The notes under the pieces were generated by a model that saw nothing but the letters and a program-made list of their open reading frames with translations, had not been told where the DNA came from and did no database searches. Shown here one piece after another: positions 9,809 to 17,303 of a stretch of 33,320 bases of DNA. The DNA lies in NCBI GenBank assembly GCA_001830835.1, contig MICJ01000030.1, positions 34,190 through 67,509 of the forward strand, written 5' to 3'. How positions within the stretch are numbered: position 1 is the first letter of the stretch; every line of letters starts with the position of its first letter. Source of the stretch: Syntrophobacterales bacterium GWC2_56_13. GTDB taxonomy: Bacteria; Desulfobacterota; Syntrophia; Syntrophales; UBA5619. Made by a program: the position numbers and the translations under genes.

Positions 9809-10666
9809 TCAGTCCCCGTATTTTTCGTCGATTTCCAGCCATTTGGTTAGTTTGACGACTTTTTGATATTCCTTATACCTGAAAATGTCTTTTTTCAGAG
9901 CATCCGTAGAGCCGGTGGTTCTCAAGATGTTCACGGCTTTTTCCACCGCTTTCATGGCCGCGAACAGCGGTAAATGCCAGTACAATACCATCTTCACCCC
10001 TGTTTTCTTCCATTCGTCCACGCTGAAATTCGGCTGGAAGGAAAAATGGTCCTCGTCGGCGCCGCAGGCGACAATAGGCGCCTTTACTTCTTTGGCGATC
10101 CTGGTGTACTCATCGAAAGTATAGCCATCGCCCAGCATGCCCATATCGGCTCCACTATCGACATAAAGGTTTAATCTGCGGATGACCTCGTCGATCCCCA
10201 ACGCCTTGGCATCGGTCCGGGCGATGATAACGAACTCCTCGGAGTTACGAGCGGCGATGGCGGCTTGGATTTTTTTGGCGAAGGCCTCCGCCGTAATCAC
10301 CTTTTTCCCTGCCAGCAACCCGCATCTTTTAGGAAACGTCTGGTCTTCAATATGAATTCCGCCTACACCGGCCGCCTCGAACATTTTCACCGTGCGAACG
10401 AGATTGGTAACGCCTCCGAACCCTGTATCGGCATCACACACGACTGGAACATCAACCACTTGGGCGATGTTTGCCGCTTTCCGTATGATCTCCACAGAAT
10501 TCGTTAATCCAAGGTCGGGGCAGCCAAGATCGCTTGCCTCATTTCCCAGTCCTGTGATGTAGCAGACCGGGAACCCGGCCTTCTCGATAATCTGTGCAGA
10601 AACGACGTCGTAGGCCCCTGGAGCGATAATAATGCTTTCCTTTTTGAGAACGTCCCGGAATGACAT
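9809..10666 (-). CDS. Isocitrate lyase/PEP mutase superfamily protein
   Basis: GAYDVVSAQIIEKAGFPVCYITGLG...VVCDADTGFGGVTNLVRTVKMFEAAGVGGIHIEDQTFPKRCG. Confidence 0.92.
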   Translation of the reverse strand: MSFRDVLKKESIIIAPGAYDVVSAQIIEKAGFPVCYITGLGNEASDLGCPDLGLTNSVEIIRKAANIAQVVDVPVVCDADTGFGGVTNLVRTVKMFEAAGVGGIHIEDQTFPKRCGLLAGKKVITAEAFAKKIQAAIAARNSEEFVIIARTDAKALGIDEVIRRLNLYVDSGADMGMLGDGYTFDEYTRIAKEVKAPIVACGADEDHFSFQPNFSVDEWKKTGVKMVLYWHLPLFAAMKAVEKAVNILRTTGSTDALKKDIFRYKEYQKVVKLTKWLEIDEKYGD

Positions 10667-10725
10667 GGCAGATTCCTCCTTTGGAAAATCCTGAGTTGAT
10701 CGTTGTGATGCATCCCCCGACCAGC

Positions 10726-10778
10726 TTTATAAAATTCTCCCGCAGAAAACCCCGTCCTGTGGACGGGGATGAATGCGG
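10726..10778. repeat. Hairpin-bearing dispersed repeat, copy 1 (possible IS200/IS605-type end remnant)
   Basis: TTTATAAAATTCTCCCGCA shared with 31183; hairpin CCCCGTCC-TGT-GGACGGGG at 10750-10768. Confidence 0.55.
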
Positions 10779-10788
10779 AGTGGGGGTA

Positions 10789-10807
10789 AGGGGGATGCAA
10801 TCCCCCT
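10789..10807. repeat. Perfect hairpin AGGGGGAT-GCA-ATCCCCCT adjacent to repeat copy 1
   Basis: 8-bp perfect inverted repeat read directly. Confidence 0.6.
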
Positions 10808-10967
10808 CCTCGTAACACGGCGCGCGCACCACGGTCATCACCCGCACGGCATGCGGGCGATGTTCGTTGGTTAGTGCCGTCGCCATAGCCGAACAGCCCT
10901 AAAGGATATGCTCTGTCAGATGTTTTTTCCGGCTTAATTCCGGATGCGGGAACCTCTTCTTATCCTC

Positions 10968-12104
10968 TTATCCTTCCCGAATCTGCGGGTTAAGCCGGAG
11001 AAAGAGTGTCTGTGCTTCTTCTTTGGGCATTACCAGGGCTGCCTCCGGGCAGACTTCAGCGCAGCAGAAGCAGGAGACACACTTCGCTTCGTCCACCACG
11101 GGATATGGATCCAGCGCGATTGCGCCAGCCGGGCAGATCTCCGCACAAGAGCCGCAGGCGGTGCAGTTTTCTTCAATGAAACGGGGATGAAGCCGTCCCA
11201 CCTGTCCCCATACTTCATGGATTTCAGCCGCTTGGGCAACCTGGATGTTATCCATGGGCCGGCCGGAGTATGTGGAGGGCAGTTCGAAATTGGGCCAGGG
11301 CTCAAAGTCGCCCACCACCTCGATTTTTCCAAGGTCGCATTCACCTAAGCCGGCCTGGCTGGCCAATTGCAGGAATTTTAATCGATTTAACTGGAATCCC
11401 ATCATGGATGCCACCACTGCATCCACTTCCACACCGCTGGTTCCGGCGATGATCTTGCCTCCTTCCCGTATCTTGCCGTGGGTGGGGCCATCGCCCTCCA
11501 TGATGGTCAGAGCTTCCACGATGTTGAGTGTCGGCTTGAAGTACTTGTAAAGGTCAACCAGGAACTGGGTGAAGCGCTTGGCGTGACCGGCGTCATAGTG
11601 AATTTTGGCCTTAGCGGAACCTACCACGGCCCCGAACATGTTCTTCACGCAGCACGTGATCCCCGCGATCATGTGAGTCTTGGCCTTGGGCAGGTTAATG
11701 ATGGCATCGGCTTCCAGGAAGTATTCGCTGACGGGCATCTGCGCAATGATTTCCGACCCGATAGAGATAACACGGGCCTTGGCCCCCACATTCACATAGT
11801 AGCCCTGGCTCGCTTCATAAATGCCGCTTATCCGGGCCGAGTCGTCCACCCCGCCGCCGGCCTGAACCCGCATGGGATTGTCTCCCACCCAGATACGGTC
11901 GGTCTGCTTGCGCACCTCGCGCACCACCGCAGCCACGAGGCGGGGATCCGTGCAATTGCCGTGTTCCGGCGGAAAAGCGCCCAGCATATTGGGTTTGATC
12001 AGCACCCGCTTACCCCGGAGGTTAATGTCGTAGAGCGTAAAAATCTCGGCAATGAGCTGGTCCAGATTGTCATAGCTGGCTTTTTTTACGAATACACGTG
12101 ACAT
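10968..12104 (-). CDS. DUF362-domain protein with C-terminal 2x[4Fe-4S] ferredoxin domain
   Basis: LIKPNMLG...INLPKAKTHMIAGITCCVKNMFG; CTACGSCAEICPAGAI and CVSCFCCAEVCPEAAL. Confidence 0.9.
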   Translation of the reverse strand: MSRVFVKKASYDNLDQLIAEIFTLYDINLRGKRVLIKPNMLGAFPPEHGNCTDPRLVAAVVREVRKQTDRIWVGDNPMRVQAGGGVDDSARISGIYEASQGYYVNVGAKARVISIGSEIIAQMPVSEYFLEADAIINLPKAKTHMIAGITCCVKNMFGAVVGSAKAKIHYDAGHAKRFTQFLVDLYKYFKPTLNIVEALTIMEGDGPTHGKIREGGKIIAGTSGVEVDAVVASMMGFQLNRLKFLQLASQAGLGECDLGKIEVVGDFEPWPNFELPSTYSGRPMDNIQVAQAAEIHEVWGQVGRLHPRFIEENCTACGSCAEICPAGAIALDPYPVVDEAKCVSCFCCAEVCPEAALVMPKEEAQTLFLRLNPQIREG

Positions 12105-12408
12105 AGTCTGTCTCCTCTTCTGTTTTGGGATGAAATTTCACCTTGTCAGTGGCTATTCAGTCGCCTCCGGGCGAGTGAGGAGTTGCCCTGCACCCTCCAA
12201 AGATGGAAAACCGAACCCGGATGGTTATCCGTGTATACCATGACTGGTTTTTAGTGCAAGAGGATTTCTGCCTCCTTGCCCATGAGGTCGTCATGGCATT
12301 CTTAAGCGGATAACCCGGCCAGGAACGAATAGAATGAGTCCCAAAAGTACGAAAAACCCGTCCATCTAAAAGTTGGTGCTGGCACTTACGGATAGAAAAA
12401 TAATAATA

Positions 12409-12766
12409 ACATTACCTCGAATATTTATTATGGATAAACAAGAAAGATGCTTTCTTTCATAAGCCTGATTATTCATATTACTCCTACCCCGTATCCCATA
12501 TAAGCAAGGGCGGTATCGGCTTTCTATGCGATGATTCGTTCGATGCCGGCGCCAAAATGATGCTCAAATTGGTAGTACCTGATGAGGAACCGGTGATCAT
12601 GAAGGGAAAGGTGGTATGGACCGCAGTGAATCCGGAAAAGAGCTATAAATACCGGGTGGGCGTCCAGTTTGAACCCTACGGTGAAAAGAAAGGCCAGAAC
12701 CCTCCCGAACTCCTCGATAAAATAACGGCCTGGAAGCAAAGCTCTCGACCCCTAAATTCGGCTTGA
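12409..12766 (+). pseudogene. PilZ-domain protein remnant lacking the N-terminal RxxxR part
   Basis: Frame reads HYLEYLLWINKKDAFFHKPDYSYYSYPVSHISKGGIGFLCDDSFDAGAKMMLKLVVPDEEPVIMKGKVVWTA...YRVGVQFEPYG; stop codons immediately upstream and no start codon before the PilZ core. Confidence 0.5.
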
Positions 12767-12822
12767 CTCCCATCACGCAGTTGTGGTACGCGATATTATC
12801 ATACCATAACGGAGCATAAATA

Positions 12823-13077
12823 ATGAATACTCAAAAGATAGCGATTACCGTTCCATCCGACCTTCTGGATATCATCGATAAAACAACCGAACAGCGCGGC
12901 ATTTCCAGGAGCAAATTCATATCCCTGTTGCTTCGAGAGAAGTTGCTGGAGGAAAGAAATCGTCAATTAAAGGATCAATATGACAAAGTCTTTTCTGACA
13001 GCGCCATTTGTGATGAGCAGTTAAAAACCGCCATGTGGCTGGATGGGGCGGGAAGCCGGGAAGGGCAGGAATGGTAA
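12823..13077 (+). CDS. Ribbon-helix-helix antitoxin of a MazF-type module
   Basis: MNTQKIAITVPSDLLDIIDKTTEQRGISRSKFISLLLREKL; overlaps the downstream MazF-like gene. Confidence 0.85.
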   Translation: MNTQKIAITVPSDLLDIIDKTTEQRGISRSKFISLLLREKLLEERNRQLKDQYDKVFSDSAICDEQLKTAMWLDGAGSREGQEW

Positions 13078-13427
13078 TCCGAAGCGGTTCGATTTACTGG
13101 GTTGATTTTTCGCCCGGAAAAGAGTCTGAACCGATGGGCAGACGGCCCGGCCTTGTCATCCAGAATGATGCCTTAAACGACAGCAATATTAACACCGTTA
13201 TCATGCTCGCCATCACATCGACGCTAAAATTTGGTGAGTTGCCGGGAAACATTGTATTGCAAAAAGGGGAAGCAAATATGCCCAGACGTTGTGTAATCAA
13301 TGTCTCTCAGATAAAATCCGTTGATAAAAAAAGCATAAAGGAAAATATCGGCGCCCTGTCAGAAAAAAGGATGGCTGAGGTTTATCAAGGGTTAAGGCTT
13401 GTCATGAACATTCCTCTCATTGCTTAG
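13071..13427 (+). CDS. MazF/PemK-family toxin (mRNA interferase)
   Basis: MVIRSGSIYWVDFSPGKESEPMGRRPGLVIQND...NTVIMLAITSTL...GEANMPRRCVINVSQIKSVDK; start at ATG 13071. Confidence 0.92.
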   Translation: MVIRSGSIYWVDFSPGKESEPMGRRPGLVIQNDALNDSNINTVIMLAITSTLKFGELPGNIVLQKGEANMPRRCVINVSQIKSVDKKSIKENIGALSEKRMAEVYQGLRLVMNIPLIA

Positions 13428-13439
13428 GGGTTACGGAAT

Positions 13440-14848
13440 ATGAACCTGATTGAGAAGATACAGTCAAGAGAAGCCAAGGTCGGCGTGATCGGCATGGGGT
13501 ATGTCGGCCTCCCTCTCGCAATCGAATTCTGCCGGGCCGGGTTTTCCGTCACGGGCTTTGATATCGATGAATATAAAATATCTCTTCTCCGGGAGGGGAA
13601 AAGCTACATCAGGCATATCAATTCCTCGATTCTTGCAGGAATCCAGGGACATGACCCAATCTCACCAGAAATTAGGATTGTGACCCCCAATTCCCTCCCA
13701 ATTTCCCGGAATTCCATTTCCCCTCCCCTGGCGGGAGGGGACGAAGGGAAGGGGGCAAGTAGTCGCCGCGGTTTCCACCCCACAACCGATTTCTCGCTCC
13801 TGCAGAACATGGACTGCATCATCATCTGCGTTCCCACACCCCTGAACAAAAACAGAGAACCTGACGTGCATTATGTGTTCACCACGGCGCAAACCATCGG
13901 GAAATATCTGCGCAAGGGCCAGCTTGTCGTCCTGGAATCCACCACCTATCCCGGAACGACAGATCAGGACGTCCGGGCGATTCTTGAAGAAAGCGGACTC
14001 ATCGCCGGGCGGGACTTCCACTTGGCCTTTTCGCCGGAACGGGAAGACCCGAACAATAAGGATTTAAACGTGCGCACGATCCCCAAGGTGGTCGGCGGCT
14101 ACACCCCGGCATGCCTTGCCGCTGCGATGGCCATGTATGGCGCCATCGTGGACAGAACCGTTCCCGTCTCGTCGCCCCGCGTCGCCGAAGCGGCCAAACT
14201 GCTGGAAAACATCTATCGCTCCGTCAACATCGCCCTGGTCAACGAACTGAAGATGCTCTTCGACAGGATGGACATCGACGTCTGGGAGGTCATCGAAGCC
14301 GCCAAGACCAAACCCTTCGGCTTCCAGGCCTTCTATCCCGGCCCGGGGCTGGGAGGCCACTGCATCCCCATCGATCCCTTTTACCTGACCTGGAAGGCGC
14401 GGGAGTTTGAATTCAATACGCGCTTCATCGAGCTGGCGGGCGAAATCAACACCGCCATGCCCGATTACGTCGTCGAGAAAGTGATGAAGACGTTAAACGA
14501 TCATTGCAAGACCGTAAAGGGATCAAAGATCCTCCTCCTTGGATTAGCGTACAAGGCAAATGTGGATGACGACCGGGAATCGCCGTCATACCGCCTCATG
14601 GACAAACTGGAGGATTTGGGGGCGGAAGTTTTCTACAATGCCCCGTATATCCCGGTGATAGTCCGACGCGGAAATATGCGAAATTTGCGCAGAGGCAGTC
14701 GGTTGCGATCAGCGGCGCCTTTGACCTCATACTGATTGCAACGGCACATGACGAATACAAAAAAATCGATTTCAAATCATTCGGCATTCCGGTCGTAGAC
14801 ACGCGAAACGTCATCCCGAAAACAGGTGATTTTCCCTATCGAGCGTAG
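13440..14848 (+). pseudogene. UDP-N-acetylglucosamine 6-dehydrogenase-like nucleotide sugar dehydrogenase (WbpA-type) with in-frame insertion and C-terminal frameshift
   Basis: VGVIGMGYVGLPLAIEF, CVPTPLNKNREPDV, ESTTYPGTTDQ, FYPGPGLGGHCIPIDPFYL; after ~14658 homology continues one frame over: SPTRKYAKFAQRQSVAISGAFDLILIATAHDEYKKIDFKSFGIPVVDTRNVIPKTGDFPYRA* (ends 14848). Confidence 0.85.
13647..13769 (+). repeat. Palindromic repeat-derived in-frame insertion within the nucleotide sugar dehydrogenase
   Basis: Encodes roughly GHDPISPEIRIVTPNSLPISRNSISPPLAGGDEGKGASSRRG between IAxx and TTDFSLL; contains hairpin CCCCTCCC-CTGGC-GGGAGGGG at 13720-13740. Confidence 0.6.
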
Positions 14849-14957
14849 AGAACGCAGACGGCCTTCGCGTTCCTGAGTTATAAGCCCGGCGGGTTCCCCG
14901 TCAGCGAAGACGCCACAAAGCGCTAAATTTAAAGACATAACCCCCATGAATACTGGA

Positions 14958-14982
14958 GGAAAAGCCGGTACAACTCCCTTTT
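14958..14982 (+). repeat. Diverged copy of the hairpin arm found at 15599
   Basis: GGAAAAGCCGGTACAACTCCCTTTT vs GGAAAAGCCGGGGCGACTCCCTTTT. Confidence 0.6.
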
Positions 14983-15055
14983 CATCGACGCCTTGACATA
15001 GCCAGCCAAACTAAGGTAGAAGTAGTTTAATCCCTGAAAAACGGCCTTTATTTCC

Positions 15056-15331
15056 ATGAAACAAAATGGTGAAAACATGCTAAGCAAAGATATCAGAGTG
15101 GAAGCGTTTTGGGATGAGGAAGCTCAGGTTTGGGTTGCCTCCAGCGACGATGTCCCGGGGTTGATCACGGAAGCGGACACGATGGAGCATCTCATGAAAA
15201 AGCTGAAAATCTTAATTCCCGAATTGCTCCAGGCTAATGGCCTGCTCGATGAGCCGGGTGCGGTCGATATTCCCATTCATCTCCTCGGACAATGGCAGGA
15301 AGTCATCAAGACCAAATCCCGAAATGGCTGA
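15056..15331 (+). CDS. HicB-like/DUF1902 antitoxin
   Basis: IRVEAFWDEEAQVWVASSDDVPGLITEADTMEHLMKKLKILIPELL; overlaps HicA-like gene. Confidence 0.82.
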   Translation: MKQNGENMLSKDIRVEAFWDEEAQVWVASSDDVPGLITEADTMEHLMKKLKILIPELLQANGLLDEPGAVDIPIHLLGQWQEVIKTKSRNG

Positions 15332-15519
15332 CTACGCCCCGATCGTCAAAAAAATCCTTTCTGAATAATGATTGCCATTTTGAACGTCAGAGCAAAGGAG
15401 ATCACGAAATCTGGTACAGCCCCCTCACGAAGCTCCGCTTTCCCGTAGATGGTAAAATCAGGTCGCGCCACACCGCCAACGGCATTCTCAAACAAGCCGG
15501 TCTGCCGAAACAGTTTTAA
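15324..15519 (+). pseudogene. HicA-like (YcfA) toxin, frameshifted
   Basis: MADYAPIVKKILSE* then one frame over NDCHFERQSKGDHEIWYSPLTKLRFPVDGKIRSRHTANGILKQAGLPKQF*. Confidence 0.75.
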
Positions 15520-15598
15520 TGACTGAGCAGAAATACAACCCCCGTCGAAGAGGCCGAGGCAGCGGGGCGCCTGGCGACCGAGCTGAACTCCACCCGAA

Positions 15599-15660
15599 GG
15601 AAAAGCCGGGGCGACTCCCTTTTATCCCGAAGGGAAAAAGGGAGTCGCCCCGGCTTTTCC
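15599..15660. repeat. Long near-perfect hairpin: 25-bp perfect arms plus 4 bp, one bulged A, GAA loop
   Basis: GGAAAAGCCGGGGCGACTCCCTTTT-A-TCCC-GAA-GGGA-AAAAGGGAGTCGCCCCGGCTTTTCC. Confidence 0.85.
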
Positions 15661-15679
15661 GGGCCCCAGGCTGGGATTT

Positions 15680-15704
15680 AATAATCGGGAGCTGTCCCCC
15701 CTTT
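15680..15704 (+). repeat. Module-spacing repeat copy A: AATAATCGGGAGCTGTCCCCCCTTT
   Basis: Identical core with copies at 16471 and 17185. Confidence 0.85.
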
Positions 15705-15758
15705 TTCCACTTTTAATATTGCATAATGCTTCACTAAGTGGTATAGAGTAAATTAAAG

Positions 15759-16130
15759 ATGATTTTTAAAACTCGCAATTTTGCACGATGGGCACGAAAG
15801 TCCCGGTTGTCTGATTCGCTGCTGAAAATGGCTGTTCTCGAAATTCAGCGGGGGTTGCTGGAGGCTGATCTTGGCGGCGGGATTGTGGAAAAGCGTATTG
15901 CTTTGCCGGGGAGAGGCAAGCGTGGCAGTACGAGAACATTGTTGGCGACGAACAGGAATGACAGGTGGTTTTTTGTATTTGGTTTTGAAAAGAACGAGCG
16001 TGTAGATATTTCAGAAAACGAACTGGAATCTTTGAAGAAGCTGGCAAAAGACCTTCTGGATTTGACAGCGGCGCAGATTGCAGTTTCCTTAGGGGAAGGT
16101 TCTTTGGTGGAGGTCGAACATGAAGCGTGA
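15759..16130 (+). CDS. RelE/HigB-superfamily toxin
   Basis: MIFKTRNFARWARKSRLSDSLLKMAVLEIQRGLLEADLGGGIVEKRIALPGRGKRGSTRTLLATNRNDRWFFVFGFEKNER. Confidence 0.87.
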   Translation: MIFKTRNFARWARKSRLSDSLLKMAVLEIQRGLLEADLGGGIVEKRIALPGRGKRGSTRTLLATNRNDRWFFVFGFEKNERVDISENELESLKKLAKDLLDLTAAQIAVSLGEGSLVEVEHEA

Positions 16131-16446
16131 ACAAAATAAGAGCCGTCTTTTAGAAGCGGTTCATGAAACTGCGCAGGATCTGCATAAACTCGGATTTATA
16201 GGTAAACGCACGATGCGCGAGTATGATGTTTTGTGTGTTAAACCGGTTTCTGTTTATTCGGCAGAACAGATTCGTTCCCTGCGGGAACGTTATCGACTTA
16301 GCCAGGCCGTTATGGCGTCCGTGCTCAATACCAGCCTCTCTACCATTCAGAAGTGGGAGATCGGAGATAAGCATCCGAGCGGACCTTCTCTCAAACTCTT
16401 GACCATTCTTGACCGTAAAGGACTGGAAGCGATGATATGTGATTAG
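16120..16446 (+). CDS. HigA/XRE-family HTH antitoxin
   Basis: EQIRSLRERYRLSQAVMASVLNTSLSTIQKWEIGDKHPSGPSLKLLTIL; overlaps the toxin gene. Confidence 0.9.
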   Translation: MKREQNKSRLLEAVHETAQDLHKLGFIGKRTMREYDVLCVKPVSVYSAEQIRSLRERYRLSQAVMASVLNTSLSTIQKWEIGDKHPSGPSLKLLTILDRKGLEAMICD

Positions 16447-16470
16447 GAATTCCCCCACGGGACGGGAGCA

Positions 16471-16495
16471 AATAATCGGGAGCTGTCCCCCCTTT
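16471..16495 (+). repeat. Module-spacing repeat copy B
   Basis: GGGACGGGAGCAAATAATCGGGAGCTGTCCCCCCTTT. Confidence 0.85.
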
Positions 16496-16616
16496 CTAAG
16501 GTACTCATTGCTTAGTTCTGGAACGGGTGAGAAAATGGGAAAACGAGCGCTGTCTTTTTTTCGTAGAGAACATCATAATATGATAAAATGAGAATGGATA
16601 TGAGGAGGTGAAATAA

Positions 16617-16832
16617 ATGAGCACAGCAACGGTAAACAAGCTAATCGAGGAATTCAGCCACTTGCCCCTTGATGATAAGGAATATGCGACAGAAGTGATC
16701 AAGAAGCAGCTGATAGAGGCAAAAAGAGAGACCCTTGCCAAGAGGGCAAAAACAGCAATGGCCAGTTTCAGGAAAAAGATGACCAAGTGCGGAACTGTAA
16801 AAGAATTATACAAGGATCTGGAAAGTGATTAA
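16617..16832 (+). CDS. Small antitoxin-like protein of a RelBE-type module
   Basis: 71 aa charged helical protein overlapping the 5' end of a RelE-like frame. Confidence 0.6.
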   Translation: MSTATVNKLIEEFSHLPLDDKEYATEVIKKQLIEAKRETLAKRAKTAMASFRKKMTKCGTVKELYKDLESD

Positions 16833-17095
16833 AGTATCCTGGGACCAAGGCTTCAAGAGGGTTTACCGAAAGAAGGTAAAGTAACGATGCCGAACTCAAG
16901 GGCAGATTTTGGGACGCTGTGGAAATGTTTGTAAAAGATCCTTTTCACCCACGCCTGAGAACTCACAAATTGACGGGCAGGCTTGAAGGGCTCTGGGCAT
17001 TCAGCGTTAGCTTTGATTGCCGGGTAATCTTTAAGTTTTTAAGCAAGACCGAAATCCTTCTGATTGATATTGGCGGACACGACGAAGTTTATTGA
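16825..17095 (+). pseudogene. RelE/YafQ-like toxin, frameshifted
   Basis: GTG-start VIKVSWDQGFKRVYRKKVK* then one frame over NDAELKGRFWDAVEMFVKDPFHPRLRTHKLTGRLEGLWAFSVSFDCRVIFKFLSKTEILLIDIGGHDEVY*. Confidence 0.75.
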
Positions 17096-17184
17096 TCCCG
17101 CGCTTAGTTACTCCTCACTCATTGCCCATTGCCTATCACTCATTGCTCTTTGCTCATTAAAAACCGGGCAACAGGACGGGAGTT

Positions 17185-17209
17185 AATAATCGGGAGCTGT
17201 CCCCCCTTT
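17185..17209 (+). repeat. Module-spacing repeat copy C
   Basis: AGGACGGGAGTTAATAATCGGGAGCTGTCCCCCCTTTT. Confidence 0.85.
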
Positions 17210-17259
17210 TCCGGGCCACAGGAGGCGCAGGAAAATTTGACTTTGTGCAGATCTTTGTT

Positions 17260-17295
17260 TATGATGCACAAAAAATAAGATTTTTGTGCATCATA
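17260..17295. promoter_or_regulatory. Perfect 15-bp inverted repeat 8 nt upstream of the AAA ATPase start
   Basis: TATGATGCACAAAAA-ATAAGA-TTTTTGTGCATCATA. Confidence 0.65.
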
Positions 17296-17303
17296 GGTAA
17301 AAT

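Noticed and set aside
15519-15716. 65-aa ORF after HicA
   Set aside because: It is translated through the long hairpin and the spacer repeat; a repeat-derived reading frame, not a gene.
17101-17160. Degenerate CTCATTGCCCATTGCC... tandem-like tract
   Set aside because: Short, low-complexity and too degenerate to support a functional claim.
14958-17295. Integron gene-cassette array with attC sites
   Set aside because: The spacer repeats lack recognisable attC R'/R'' core sites (RYYYAAC/GTTRRRY) and no integrase is present; only the modular layout is similar.
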